A DNA stretch of 64,000 nucleotides from Liolophura sinensis. Taxonomy: Eukaryota; Mollusca; Polyplacophora; Chitonida; Chitonidae. Under the pieces are notes generated by a model. That model did no database searches. It was given only the letters and a program-made list of their open reading frames with translations, and was not told the DNA's origin. Position 1 is the first letter of the stretch. The number at the start of each line of letters is the position of its first letter. Below are positions 51,601-54,846 of this stretch, one piece after another. Location: positions 4,101,501 to 4,165,500 of the forward strand of contig NC_088303.1 of the NCBI RefSeq assembly GCF_032854445.1. Reading direction: 5' to 3'. A program made the position numbers and the translations under genes.

Positions 51601-53832
51601 TTTACTAATGGACTTAATGTATGACTGGAATGACTGGAATTTTAAGTCCCATACAGCTAAAATCTTAACTGTTATCACGTTTTAACTAATGGCCTTGTTT
51701 GTCTTCTTGTGAAAATGTTTTTGCATTAATACTGAAATAATGATTTAAAATACTGTACAGTGTCTTTTCTATAAAATAACATATTTTGAGGTAATAAGTT
51801 TGTTATCTAAAACATTGACAAGTACTAATTCTTAAAGTTTTCACACTTACACTGAACAAATTATCCAAGACATGACATACATGGAAATAGTGAGGTGACT
51901 AGTTAGAAGTTCAGAAACCTGGACACCTTTTCCACACCGTGAGGATATGTGGTGGAAAAAACATAACAGATGAGAACGACGCTGGCTAGGAAAACAAGAA
52001 ATCTTACCACGGCTACATTCTTTTGAGAGTTCACCTTCATTGGTGAGGAACAGATCAGCTTCACTGAAAAGAGTTCTTTACACGCCCATTGTTCAATAAC
52101 TTTGAAACAAAAGCATTGAGAGAGTCATCAATGTTCATTACTTGTAGCAACATTTGTTTAACACACAACTGTAGAAGTCACCATGCATCGTCATGTCCCA
52201 CATTGCTTTAATGGATTTCAAGCAGATACATGAGAAATTATAAGCCAAATCTTCCAATTTGCATATTTAATATAAATCAGCTATAATTTAATAAATAAAG
52301 ATGACACTACACATTGCGAGCTCTCAGTTCAGCACACTGACGTAGTTTAAATGACTTGAGTGTCTGGCTAGAATCTGATGGGAGTTTTTTCCTCTGATGT
52401 AAGGTTTGGTGTGGAACAATTCGGCCACAGGAGGCTCTGAACCGAATCAGAACAGGGGTGCACAGTCCAGGCAGATTCAGGTAAGTCATAGAGCTAAAGA
52501 AGACTTCCTTGTTTTCTGAACATTTTATGTTATGTCTTAAAACACAAGGACTGTGACAAAGCATACATGTAGAATTCAGAGGAGATGAGGGTGCTATCTT
52601 TTCCTGATGATGTCAAGTATTCTGAGAAGTCATTTAGACTGGCATGCCTCTACAATTCCCTGATAATCAGCCTTAGTAGTTAAAAAGAAAAACAGCAACT
52701 TCTAGGTGGTAAATCCTTTTGACTTTAAAAAGAAGACATGTTTGTCTCAAAATCTAAACCTCTTTGGGCAGCCATATTGTTGGCCATAGAGAAGGTAAAA
52801 TGTGAGAAAGGCCCCCATCTCAGTGACCCAAAAGTTGCATGGCACCCTCTTTAGCGGACTTGGGACAGTAGACACAAAGAACCAGATGAATATGGAACAC
52901 ACTGAAGGCTATACAATATTGTCTCCAGACAAGTAGTTGTGTCTATGTTGAGTGTGCCATTACAGGCTTAATGTAAAAAAAAATCATAAAATATCATGAA
53001 CAGGATCAATACATACATTTGGGATGGAGCTGTAAATGTTAGCTTTCATTTACGCTGAGGCGAATTTCTGTTAGTCACATTGTGCTGACTGAGCCCTGAA
53101 TAAGTTGACATTGAGCAGAGTGTTACCACATAGGGCTGATTGAGCCCTGAATAAGTTGGCCCTGTGCTCATGGCTACCATGTTGTGCTGACTGAGCCCTG
53201 GATAAGTCTGTATTGAGCTGAGTGTTACCACATTGGGCTGATTGAGCCCTGAATAAGTTGGCCCTGAGCTCATGGCTACCACGTTGTGCTGACTGAGCCC
53301 TGGATAAGTCTGTATTGAGCTGAGTGTTACCACATTGGGCTGATTGAGCCCTGAATAAGTTGGCCCTGAGCTCATGGCTACCACGTTGTGCTGACTGAGC
53401 CCTGGATAAGTCTGTATTGAGCTGAGTGTTACCACATTGGGCTGATTGAGCCCTGAATAAGTTGGCCCTGGGTTCATGGCTACCGCATTCTGATGATTGA
53501 GCTCTGAATAAGAGAACTTGTACATAATAAAATACAAATCTCTTCGCTGAAATATGTCACTCCCAATTTCTAATTGCCAGAGAAAGAGTTATTATGTATA
53601 AAGACAGTGTTTTCCTTTGTGGATGGTAAACATTGAAACAGGTAGTTACATACATGACATATATGTGTTGTAGTACTAACCACTTAGACAGTGAAACAGT
53701 GTAGTCTTTAAAAATCTCATCTTTGTTTCCAGGGTGATTGGAACACTGCAAAATTCAAGGGACTTCTCGTCAGCTTTCAATTGTGAAGTCGGATCACACA
53801 TGAACCCAGCCAAGAAATGCTCAGTTTGGTGA
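490..53832 (+). CDS. Neprilysin-like M13 zinc metallopeptidase gene (21 exon positions, 5' end missing)
   Basis: This is a membrane-bound zinc endopeptidase of family M13 (neprilysin/ECE), which cleaves small peptides outside the cell. Coding exons, main path: 490-620, 17660-18103, 18635-18796, 20847-20930, 21325-21533 or 21594-21799, 23223-23402, 24170-24256, 24491-24624, 27892-27985, 28401-28529, 29716-29814, 30649-30726, 31427-31530, 34253-34311, 35811-35862, 41685-41752 or 45274-45341, 47090-47220, 49024-49089, 51469-51576, 52404-52480, then 53733-53832 or 62997-63096. All junctions are GT-AG and the phases agree throughout, giving 864 residues counted from the Ala codon at 491. Typical neprilysins have about 750; the excess is mainly the stalk exon. 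Visible order: transmembrane anchor (18-42), S/T/P stalk (45-180), M13 N domain, N654-A655, H695-E696-H699, E757, D761, H826, R832, C-terminal CSVW. The start codon lies in an exon before the window. Exon calls are mine and have no transcript support. Confidence 0.93.
2370..2670 (+). mobile_element. Two degenerate tRNA-SINE tails
   Basis: Two eroded 3' ends of the SINE family occur close together. One at about 2370-2446 keeps the GAAATATTCTTGAGTGCAGC block. The second at about 2531-2670 keeps the GGTTTCC-like part, ATAAGTGAAATATT and the CAAATAAATA tail. Both are on the + strand and lack the tRNA-like head. Confidence 0.6.
5968..6890 (+). repeat. 111-bp tandem array, about 8 copies
   Basis: The unit begins ATGATTTTGTCTGTCAGAAA and recurs at 5968, 6079, 6190 and onward every 111 bases. 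The period is 37 codons and one frame lacks stops, so a 266-residue open frame results. Alternate copies share the same variants (CTGCTTACG against CTACTTAGG), suggesting a 222-bp higher-order unit. It sits inside intron 1 and shows no protein family signature. Confidence 0.9.
6891..7490 (+). repeat. 20-bp minisatellite, about 29 copies
   Basis: The unit is GATTGTGATGGTCAGAAAGT with A/G and C/T variants. It adjoins the 111-bp array and shares the words GATGGTCAGA and CAGAAAGT with it, so the short array probably arose from part of the longer unit. Confidence 0.92.
9195..9420 (+). repeat. 26-bp minisatellite, about 9 copies
   Basis: The unit contains AGAGAGAGTTTCCCATCTTA and ends in ACTCTC. 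One copy is shortened. It is intronic. Confidence 0.9.
9699..9820 (-). mobile_element. tRNA-SINE fragment, minus strand
   Basis: Read on the minus strand it runs from AACCTGCGGATG through the CCCGGGCTCTGCCCGGG block and AAGTGAAATATTCTTGAGTA to ATCAATCAAATAA. The tRNA-like head is missing (5' truncation). Confidence 0.8.
10670..11165 (+). repeat. 77-bp tandem array, about 6 copies
   Basis: The unit contains TTGACCTCAATCACAGAAGC and GAACATGTTCATATACTTCC. GAACAT recurs at 10725 and 10802, fixing the period at 77. Single copies of the related phrase CTGTTACCATTTCTTTGACC also lie at 9600-10000 and 10680, so the array grew from an older dispersed version of the unit. Confidence 0.9.
12467..12589 (+). 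mobile_element. tRNA-SINE 3' part, plus strand
   Basis: The sequence keeps GGTCGTGGG, the CTGCCC block, AATGCTGGCCGCCGTC, GTGAAATATTCTTGAATACG and an ATCAAATAAA tail. The head is missing. Confidence 0.82.
12757..13840 (+). repeat. About 80-bp tandem array, roughly 13 copies
   Basis: Units carry GCTGTTATCAGTGCACACTA, then a pyrimidine-rich TTTTCTTCTTT, then TACAGCAGTGTGTGCTTACA. The unit length varies between copies. The pyrimidine run followed by ACAG resembles a splice acceptor, repeated in each copy. Open frames across the array have no domain and shift between units. Confidence 0.85.
15685..15967. mobile_element. Nested SINEs: minus-strand copy inside an older plus-strand copy
   Basis: A fairly complete minus-strand SINE body at 15698-15863 starts with about 27 T (its A tail on the other strand) and is flanked by the 13-base direct repeat CGTATATGTAAAG at 15685-15697 and 15864-15876, a target-site duplication. 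The right flank then continues TGGGAAGATCTGACAG and on to AAATATTCTTGTATATGGTG and AATCAAATAAATAAAT. That is the 3' half of an older plus-strand SINE at about 15870-15967, so the younger element landed inside the older one. Confidence 0.85.
16457..17605 (+). repeat. 39-bp minisatellite, about 29 copies
   Basis: The unit is GTAGGATGTTGGTAGACCTG followed by a TATATACATGTATACATCA segment. The period is 13 codons, so long open frames appear on both strands (for example 16995-17636 plus, 16838-17221 minus). Each unit contains the near-palindrome TATATACATGTATA. A block with the same internal variants appears twice (about 16530-16860 and 16860-17150), a sign of large-scale duplication in the array. 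It ends about 50 bp before exon 2. Confidence 0.92.
17660..18103 (+). CDS. Exon 2: Ser/Thr/Pro-rich stalk and start of M13 domain
   Basis: The exon encodes 147 full codons plus split codons. Most of it is a low-complexity stalk rich in Ser, Thr, Pro and Ala ([38 protein letters not shown]) with several N-X-S/T sites (NDT, NSS, NST, NIS, NTS), a mucin-like linker suited to O- and N-glycosylation outside the cell. The last part, [13 protein letters not shown], holds the CxxPxC-VxA motif that opens the M13 domain. The acceptor is GATTGCAG and the donor T|GTAAGT. Most neprilysins have only a short linker here, so this stalk of about 135 residues is unusual. The frame was fixed by the phase 1 join to exon 1 and by the Cys motif. 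Confidence 0.88.
18208..18296 (-). mobile_element. Degenerate SINE fragment, minus strand
   Basis: The phrase TTGGTTGGTGTTTTATACCA, then AATATTTGACTTATATGATG and GGTGGCCAACGTTATGCTGG, matches the reverse complement of the SINE 3' half with many substitutions. It is an old copy in intron 2. Confidence 0.65.
18635..18796 (+). CDS. Exon 3: M13 N-terminal domain start
   Basis: It encodes [19 protein letters not shown], the PCDDF-ACG signature of M13 proteases, and then a segment ending [10 protein letters not shown]. The arginine of LRDDL lines up with Arg110 of neprilysin. The residue lining up with Arg102 is Ser here ([13 protein letters not shown]), and Asp107 is also Ser. In neprilysin Arg102 helps bind the free carboxylate of short substrates. 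Acceptor TTCTAACAG, donor G|GTAAGG, phases 1 and 1. Confidence 0.92.
19040..19545 (+). repeat. 20-bp minisatellite, about 24 copies
   Basis: The unit is close to GGCTATGAGGTGACAATTCA with many substitutions and some shortened units near 19480. It lies in intron 3 (18797-20846). Confidence 0.9.
19829..20545 (+). repeat. Array of about 45-bp units with internal CT microsatellite, about 16 copies
   Basis: Each unit has AAGTCTTATTACGACGTTAA, then ACCCCAAGCA and a (CT)n run whose length differs from copy to copy, so the period varies. It is a minisatellite with a microsatellite inside it. Intron 3; the rest of the intron (19546-19828, 20546-20846) shows nothing recognisable. Confidence 0.9.
20847..20930 (+). 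CDS. Exon 4: M13 N-domain helix
   Basis: A short exon that encodes [20 protein letters not shown] then LYQSCVNE. The pattern with Y-x-S/A-C-x-N/D just before the next exon is typical of M13 proteins. Acceptor ATGTTGCAG, donor A|GTAAGT. It ends with one base (A) that must join a phase 1 exon; both copies of position 5 fit. Confidence 0.9.
21325..21533 (+). CDS. Exon 5, copy A (alternative)
   Basis: It encodes [20 protein letters not shown], then PVLTGSNW and onward to VNIIQ, the segment that in neprilysin reads with the S-R-G, G-G-W-P and DDK-S landmarks. Entry is phase 1, exit phase 0, length 209. Acceptor TTTTTGCAG, donor CAG|GTAGGC. Compared with copy B it has a changed segment, [10 protein letters not shown], where most family members have a G-x-D-D-K-x-S pattern. 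I count roughly 45-50 percent identical residues with copy B, so the duplication is old. Confidence 0.88.
21594..21799 (+). CDS. Exon 5, copy B (alternative)
   Basis: It encodes [35 protein letters not shown] and [15 protein letters not shown], closer to the family consensus than copy A. Entry phase 1 and exit phase 0 are the same as in copy A; length 206, one codon shorter. Acceptor CTATTTTTCAG, donor CAG|GTACGA. Only 60 bases separate it from copy A. Joining A to B reads CCT TAA, an immediate stop, so the two cannot be used together. Confidence 0.88.
21800..22800 (+). other. Intron 5, unique part
   Basis: AT-rich, single-copy DNA with no exon or mobile element that I can support. The rest of this intron is the array that follows it. 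Confidence 0.6.
22770..23200 (+). repeat. About 65-bp degenerate tandem array, 6 copies
   Basis: Units share TCTTCATTATTTCCA, then TACAGTTTTTGTA, then AAAACAT and GAAGAAAC. The last unit lies about 30 bases before exon 6, whose acceptor follows a TTTTTGCTATGGCTCTTTCC tract partly derived from the repeat. Confidence 0.82.
23223..23402 (+). CDS. Exon 6: M13 N-domain (IDQP-PSRDYY)
   Basis: It encodes [17 protein letters not shown], the strongly conserved IDQ-x-x-LG-x-PSRDYY block, and then a helical segment ([35 protein letters not shown]). Acceptor TTGATAG, donor AAT|GTAAGA; 60 codons, phase 0 at both ends. This phase forces the use of exactly one position 5 copy. Confidence 0.93.
23403..24090 (+). 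repeat. 71-bp tandem array starting at the exon 6 donor, 9-10 copies
   Basis: The first unit begins with the real donor (GTAAGATATGG) of exon 6, and units then recur every 71 bases (AAGATAT at 23405 and 23476). Every unit also contains TAGTAAGTAATCGG, which includes GTAAGT, a perfect 5' splice-site core. A few units are shortened. The array thus places many donor-like sites right after a real one. Confidence 0.9.
24170..24256 (+). CDS. Exon 7: M13 N-domain
   Basis: It encodes [20 protein letters not shown] and GELADNITG, matching the I-x-x-P-x-E-x-R-R-x-x-x-x-x-YN-x-M-T segment of neprilysins. Acceptor ATCTTTAG, donor GGG|GTAAGT; 29 codons, phase 0 both ends. The Asn in NIT is a glycosylation sequon. 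Confidence 0.92.
24491..24624 (+). CDS. Exon 8: M13 N-domain
   Basis: It encodes [37 protein letters not shown] and TDN, the W-x-x-Y-L-N and V-V-V-Y-A-P-x-YL landmarks of the family. It ends AG|GTAAGG in phase 2. The last bases of this exon and its donor have been copied many times in the intron that follows. Confidence 0.93.
24625..25665 (+). repeat. About 80-bp array of exon 8 end plus donor, about 13 copies
   Basis: Units contain CTTATGAACATCCTGGAGGA then GACAGACAACAG|GTAAGGGCC, which is the 3' end of exon 8 with its donor, followed by GTGACCATTCTC and a variable link. GTAAGG recurs at 24665 and 24745 (80 bases). Most units thus keep a donor in the context of the real one, along with exonic sequence. 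Confidence 0.93.
25666..27345 (+). repeat. 76-bp homogeneous array of exon 8 end plus donor, about 22 copies
   Basis: Copies are nearly identical and spaced 76 bases apart (GTCTTATG at 25780, 25856, 25932). Each holds GAACATCCTGGAGGAGACAG, ACAACAG|GTAACG, then GGCTTTTCTCCAG|GTGACAACAG|GTAAGG. So each unit has two donor-like sites and one acceptor-like site. If the acceptor were used after exon 8 the message would read AGG TGA, an immediate stop. A few variants (GGAGTCAG, TGTAGGAG) recur in a regular order, pointing to multi-unit amplification. Confidence 0.94.
27346..27891 (+). other. End of intron 8
   Basis: Mostly unique DNA. Two short partial repeats near 27470-27590 (AGGTACATGTATTAGCAAGG and AGGTACATATATTAGCAAGA) resemble each other. 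I see no exon before the acceptor at 27890. Confidence 0.6.
27892..27985 (+). CDS. Exon 9: M13 N-domain
   Basis: It encodes [20 protein letters not shown] and [11 protein letters not shown], the L-x-N-Y-L/M-x-W-R helix of M13 proteins. It starts with one base completing AGA (Arg) with exon 8 and ends AAG|GTGAAG in phase 0. Acceptor ATACTTCAG. Confidence 0.92.
28401..28529 (+). CDS. Exon 10: M13 N-domain (C-V-x-x-x-N-x-x-x-G-x-A-V-G-R)
   Basis: It encodes [40 protein letters not shown] and KHS. NAVGRL is one of the best conserved M13 blocks. Acceptor TTGTAG, donor AGT|GTAAGA; 43 codons, phase 0 at both ends. Confidence 0.94.
28870..29213 (+). other. Intronic open frame of 107 codons, unrecognised
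   Basis: An open frame at 28890-29213 encodes a Cys-rich product with motif [12 protein letters not shown] do not recognise it. It lies inside intron 10 and directly abuts a foldback element at 29211, so it may be part of a mobile element; it could equally be chance. No promoter or homology is visible to me. Confidence 0.2.
29211..29366. mobile_element. Foldback (MITE-like) element, about 156 bp
   Basis: The left arm starting TAATAAATAGAATATTGCAC at 29211 is mirrored by a right arm ending at 29366 (GTGCAATATCTTCTATGTAT in the same strand). The arms continue inwards through AGTGAAGGTTGAATA and its complement and on to AAATATTGTTCTTGTGAAAG, so nearly the whole element could fold into one hairpin. 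No transposase is encoded. Confidence 0.75.
29468..29672 (+). mobile_element. tRNA-derived SINE, nearly full length
   Basis: From CCCAGGAGTCTCTCACCAAT through GCGGTCGCTGTGAGTTCAAA (resembling a pol III B box), CTTCCTCTCCGGCCGTACGT, CAACCTGCGGATGG, the CCCCCGGGCTCTGCCCGG block and ATTCTTGAGTACAGCGTAAA to an AAATAAATAAATAAAT tail. It ends about 40 bases before exon 11. Confidence 0.88.
29716..29814 (+). CDS. Exon 11: M13 N-domain
   Basis: It encodes [33 protein letters not shown], matching the I-x-x-x-F-x-x-x-L-x-x-x-x-W-M-D/N-x-x-T segment of neprilysins. Acceptor GTTCAG, donor AAG|GTAGGT; 33 codons, phase 0 both ends. A diverged copy of the donor end (AGATGAATGATGAAACTA, GTTGCTAAAGATAAAGTAGG) follows at 29868-29918, a partial exon duplication that has lost the GT donor context. 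Confidence 0.93.
30496..30588. mobile_element. Rearranged SINE fragments
   Basis: At 30496-30536 the minus-strand 3' end of the SINE is visible (TTTATTTGATTGATGTTATA, CGCCGTACTCAAGA). At about 30565-30588 a plus-strand tail (AGTAAAACACCATTCAAATA) follows. They look like the remains of two inverted copies or a rearranged one. Confidence 0.6.
30649..30726 (+). CDS. Exon 12: M13 N-domain
   Basis: It encodes [26 protein letters not shown], matching the A-x-x-I-x-x-x-I-G-Y/F-P segment. Acceptor TTGTTGTAG, donor GAT|GTAAGA; 26 codons, phase 0 both ends. NNT is a glycosylation sequon. Confidence 0.92.
30727..31426 (+). other. Intron 12
   Basis: AT-rich single-copy DNA. I see no repeat array, mobile element or exon in it. 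Confidence 0.6.
31427..31530 (+). CDS. Exon 13: M13 N-domain
   Basis: It encodes [34 protein letters not shown], the Y-F-E-N-x-L and L-x-K-L-R-x-x-V-D-R landmarks. Acceptor GCTTCCAG, donor CG|GTAAGT; ends in phase 2 with CG, which joins A to give Arg at the start of exon 14. Confidence 0.93.
31740..33560 (+). repeat. 26-bp minisatellite, about 70 copies
   Basis: The unit is TTCAATCCCCACTCCTGTTC plus TCTAGG, with frequent C/T changes and a few partial units (33-base and 15-base steps near 32640 and 32830). The C/T-rich runs followed by TAG or CAG look like weak acceptors. It fills most of intron 13 (31531-34252). Confidence 0.93.
33754..33912 (-). mobile_element. tRNA-SINE 3' two-thirds, minus strand
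   Basis: It starts with ATTTATTTATTCATTTGATT, then GGTGTTTTACGCCGTACTGA, GACGGCGGCCAGCATTATTG, CCATCCACAGGTTGCTGGC and ends CGGAGAGGAAGCC. The CCCGGGCTCTGCC block is partly deleted and the tRNA-like head is missing. Confidence 0.85.
34253..34311 (+). CDS. Exon 14: NAFYS substrate-binding motif
   Basis: It encodes [24 protein letters not shown] is the M13 motif whose Asn and Ala (542 and 543 in classical neprilysin numbering) bind the substrate backbone; here they are residues 654 and 655. Acceptor GTTTTTCAG, donor A|GTAAGT; one base at entry, one at exit. Confidence 0.94.
34420..35315 (+). repeat. 27-bp minisatellite (some 30-33-bp units), about 32 copies
   Basis: The unit is ACTGGCAGTATGGTCATGTA plus CCTTCCC. 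The periods are multiples of three, so frames of about 270-314 residues are open on both strands. They have no family signature and are intronic. It begins about 110 bases after exon 14. Confidence 0.92.
35811..35862 (+). CDS. Exon 15: [11 protein letters not shown]
   Basis: It encodes [16 protein letters not shown] with split codons (ATG Met at entry, AA at exit). [10 protein letters not shown] is invariant in M13 proteases. Acceptor TTTTTTGACAG after a long T run, donor AA|GTGAGT. The exit phase fits both zinc-site exons, which each give AAG (Lys). Confidence 0.94.
36100..36295 (+). repeat. 22-bp minisatellite, about 8 copies
   Basis: The unit is AAATATTGCCATGATACCCC plus TG, with small changes. 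Intron 15. Confidence 0.88.
36300..37180 (+). other. Intron 15, unique stretch
   Basis: AT-rich single-copy DNA between two arrays. No exon or mobile element is visible to me. Confidence 0.6.
37190..38965 (+). repeat. 59-bp minisatellite, about 29 copies
   Basis: The unit contains GAAGTTGTGGAGGTGAAATT, then ACATGTCAGTACTTCAGTGT and TTTTGGGGAGAGCGGGAGG. Some copies carry a 25-base insertion with GTGTCAAGGTCAGCTGTTAC. G-rich on the + strand, with GGGG and GGGAGGG runs in every copy. Confidence 0.93.
38990..41480 (+). repeat. 33-bp array of splice-acceptor-like units, about 75 copies
   Basis: The unit reads TTGATTCCCATTTTTACTTT then TCAGTACATCATC. Every unit has a pyrimidine tract directly followed by CAG, close to a consensus 3' splice site. 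The period is 11 codons, so many frames are open. It ends about 200 bases before exon 16A and lies between exon 15 and both zinc-site exons. A message spliced from exon 15 to any of these CAG sites would read AAT ACA TCA TCT TGA (or TTT TGA), an early stop. Confidence 0.94.
41685..41752 (+). CDS. Exon 16, copy A: zinc-site exon (HEITH)
   Basis: It encodes [20 protein letters not shown] plus DQ, the M13 catalytic motif. The two His are zinc ligands and the Glu is the catalytic base. Acceptor ATCATCAG, donor G|GTTTGT, a weaker donor than that of copy B or the others. Entry phase 2, exit phase 1, length 68, identical to copy B. All motif residues are intact. It differs from copy B at four of 22 residues (S/N, Y/F, A/M and Q/R). 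Confidence 0.92.
42050..42310 (+). repeat. 55-bp tandem repeat, about 4-5 copies
   Basis: Units share GTGAAGAAATTGGGTATGTC, TACATGTATTGTCAATGCCA and GTTGAACATACGTAAT. It lies between the two zinc-site exons. Confidence 0.85.
42470..42740 (+). repeat. Imperfect duplication, about 140 bp, two copies
   Basis: ACTCTCCTCACCTGT, then AGGTATTTCC, GTCTC, CTATTCCTAGGG, GGGTAAAAC and CTCTTGGGGCCTTACAT recur in order around 42497-42604 and 42612-42735. It is a simple diverged tandem duplication in the intron between the alternative exons. Confidence 0.65.
43080..44690 (+). repeat. 98-bp tandem array, about 16 copies
   Basis: The unit contains CACATACGTATCATCCCCAT, GTAGAACTACGTGAAACAAG, CTTATTTGTCC and GTGTGGTCAGCACGTAAGAG. 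CCCCATGTAG recurs at 43153 and 43251 (98 bases). Some copies are truncated near 43920 and 44410. It lies between exon 16A and exon 16B. Confidence 0.93.
44755..44830 (+). mobile_element. Eroded SINE tail
   Basis: Only TTATGAGTATGGCATAAAAC and ACCAGAAAAAAA remain of the SINE 3' end; a weak call. Confidence 0.4.
45274..45341 (+). CDS. Exon 16, copy B: zinc-site exon (HEITH)
   Basis: It encodes [20 protein letters not shown] plus DR, the same catalytic segment as copy A and closer to the usual S-L-N[18 protein letters not shown]. Acceptor CTTACTAG, donor G|GTACTC. Length and phases equal those of copy A. If A and B were both included, the junction would read GGT CAC TGA, a stop; if both were skipped, exon 15 joined to exon 17 reads AAG CCG TCA GTT TGA. 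So exactly one copy must be used. Confidence 0.92.
45342..46140 (+). other. Intron 16, unique stretch
   Basis: AT-rich DNA with no exon, repeat array or mobile element that I can support. Confidence 0.6.
46153..46365 (+). mobile_element. tRNA-derived SINE, older copy
   Basis: It includes a head region (TAGCGTAATAGCCCAGGAGC, ATCACTGTGAGTTCACATGC), GCTTCCTCTTTCAGGCTGTA, CACCCTGCGAATGGTCGTGG, GGCCACTGTCTTATAATTGA and ATATTCTTGGGTATGGCATA with a short tail. Substitutions are spread along its length. Confidence 0.8.
46500..46612 (+). mobile_element. Second SINE variant fragment
   Basis: GTGAAGGGTTTACGCTGGGC, ACTGGTTTCCTTCACCTTTA and GAGAAATTCTTGAGTACAGT, TTAAACTGCAAGC match a related SINE type with a different middle part. 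Compare the copy near 56700. Confidence 0.6.
47090..47220 (+). CDS. Exon 17: M13 C-domain
   Basis: It encodes [40 protein letters not shown] and GMN. The G-R-x-F-D-x-x-G-x-L-x-x-W-W and C-x-x-x-Q-Y landmarks follow the zinc motif in all neprilysins. Acceptor CTTTACAG, donor AAT|GTGAGC, phase 0 exit. Confidence 0.94.
47755..47890 (+). repeat. 24-bp minisatellite, about 5 copies
   Basis: The unit is CACGCTGACATTGTACACGG plus TACA. The period is eight codons and open frames run on both strands, with no meaning I can support. Confidence 0.88.
48299..48880. mobile_element. TTAA-flanked MITE, about 580 bp
   Basis: TTAA occurs at both ends (48299-48302 and 48877-48880). Just inside are inverted ends: AGGAGGAGAAAACTTAAA on the left and TTTAAGATTTCTTCCTCT on the right, matching at 14 of 18 positions when one is reverse complemented. 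The TTAA target duplication is typical of piggyBac-type elements. No transposase is present, so it would be a non-autonomous copy. Bases 48585-48740 have a relative at the window end (63851-64000) in opposite orientation, which shows the sequence is dispersed. Confidence 0.72.
49024..49089 (+). CDS. Exon 18: third zinc ligand (ENIADNGG)
   Basis: It encodes [20 protein letters not shown] and YR. The Glu of ENIAD is the third zinc ligand (Glu646 in neprilysin) and the Asp orients the first His; here they are residues 757 and 761. Acceptor CCATTTTCAG, donor CGG|GTAGGT; 22 codons, phase 0 both ends. Confidence 0.95.
49490..50545 (+). repeat. 29-bp minisatellite, about 36 copies
   Basis: The unit is GGAGTGGTAGTGGTTTGTCT plus GTGTAATGT. 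Variants (GGCTG, TTTGTAATGGGGAG, GTGTAGTG) recur in blocks. A long minus-strand open frame (49918-50511) is an artefact of the repeat. Intron 18. Some looser copies extend to about 50620. Confidence 0.92.
51110..51400 (+). repeat. 10-11-bp minisatellite
   Basis: Units are of the form GCCAGTGTAG, with TA, AG and C variants, repeated almost without break just upstream of exon 19. CAGTGTAG words give many weak acceptor-like AGs. The array ends about 70 bases before the real acceptor. Confidence 0.88.
51469..51576 (+). CDS. Exon 19: M13 C-domain
   Basis: It encodes [36 protein letters not shown]; the L-P-G-L and Q-L-F-F-L-N/S-F-A-Q motif is invariant in M13 proteins. Acceptor ACATGTAG, donor CAG|GTAAGT; 36 codons, phase 0 both ends. 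Confidence 0.95.
51577..52403 (+). other. Intron 19
   Basis: Single-copy AT-rich DNA without an array. No exon or mobile element is visible to me. Confidence 0.6.
52404..52480 (+). CDS. Exon 20: VWCG and VHSPG active-site loop
   Basis: It encodes [25 protein letters not shown]. The His of VHSPG corresponds to His711 of neprilysin, which stabilises the transition state (here residue 826). The exon ends AG|GTAAGT within the codon for the next active-site residue, so the last exon chosen decides whether that residue is Arg or Ser. Acceptor ATGTAAG, a poor one with few pyrimidines near the AG. Confidence 0.94.
53065..53510 (+). repeat. 102-bp tandem array, about 4 copies
   Basis: CATTGGGCTGATTGAGCCCT recurs at 53231 and 53333. 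Each unit has two related halves (GCTGATTGAGCCCTGAATAA and GCTGACTGAGCCCTGGATAA), so it arose from a unit of about 51 bases. The minus strand is open across it (53046-53537) because the period is 34 codons. It lies in the last intron, about 220 bases before exon 21A. Confidence 0.9.
53733..53832 (+). CDS. Exon 21, copy A: last coding exon
   Basis: It starts with G, completing AGG (Arg), then encodes [20 protein letters not shown] and a tail ending NPAKKCSVW, then TGA at 53830-53832. The Arg lines up with Arg717 of neprilysin, a residue important for substrate and inhibitor binding. The C-terminal C-x-V-W is the family hallmark; this Cys forms a disulfide. Acceptor TTGTTTCCAG. It is followed by a long region without arrays that looks like 3' UTR. 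Confidence 0.94.
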
Positions 53833-54377
53833 AGAATCACAAGCATCTTCAGAAACCATCTGCTTGAACACCTCTTGGTACTTTGGGAAGAAAGACTTAC
53901 CATAATGTGGTGTCTGCTGAGTGACGGACTGACGGACAACATCACACAGGAGAAGAATGTGACATATATGTAGCTGTGGTTTCAGTGAAGATTTTGAGGA
54001 GTCTGTTCCAGTTAAGCTGTCAGACTATAACTGGCTGTGAACATTAAGGCTTCAGCCACCATTATAGAAATTTGGACGTATAACAATCAACCATTGACTG
54101 AGCAAATGTCATGCATTATGTGAGTTTGAAGACAAATGCAGACATAGATACAGATGATGCCAAAGAATGTGTATTTATGAATGTATATGAATTCCCAAAC
54201 TTATTGTCTTTATGATGTTGATAGCTGCGTCAGTAACTGCATTAATGCAGTTGTTTGTTGATTTAATATGGCTATCAGAATGCCTTTTGATATTAATTCC
54301 CCTTCATGGGTTTTTGGTGTAAGCTTACATGAAATCCTGTGGCTGAATCATACTTGCATACCAGTACCACAAGTTTG

Positions 54378-54846
54378 TTACCTAGAAGTATGCAACTTCC
54401 CTACTGCTAGTTTCCATTGCACTTTACACTTTTCTTCCATCTCTAACACAGCCAGTCATCTAATGTTTGAGAAACAACTGATGCATGGTGGGATCCAAAC
54501 GCGGTCGTGTTGAAATTTATGACTTCGGAGAGTTTTGTTGAAGGACAATAATGTCTTTGATAGTAATTGTTTTAGATTTGCTTGGAAATATAATAATAGT
54601 TAATGGGTTTATAACTGCATACCTACAACGTTTATCGAAATCATAGTTTATAAGCACGGAGTTTTTAAGGTGTGGCCTGTTCTTGTAGCAGCTGTTTACA
54701 GTTAGATTTCCCATGATTCAGTTCACAATTTCCACCCAAGAGGTTGGCATATTTCTCCACCAGGTGGCAGGAGCATCTGCAGATGAGGTAACATCTGTAC
54801 TGTGCCATGGAGACTAGCTGTAGGGAAGTTGCATACTTCTAGGTAA
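54378..54846. mobile_element. Long inverted repeat (foldback/MITE-like) in the probable 3' UTR
   Basis: The 45-base arm at 54378-54422, starting TTACCTAGAAGTATGCAACT, is the reverse complement of 54802-54846 with three mismatches. The arms enclose 379 bases with no coding signal. The ends read TTACCTAG and CTAGGTAA. It is either a non-autonomous transposon or a large RNA hairpin of the mature message. Confidence 0.75.
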
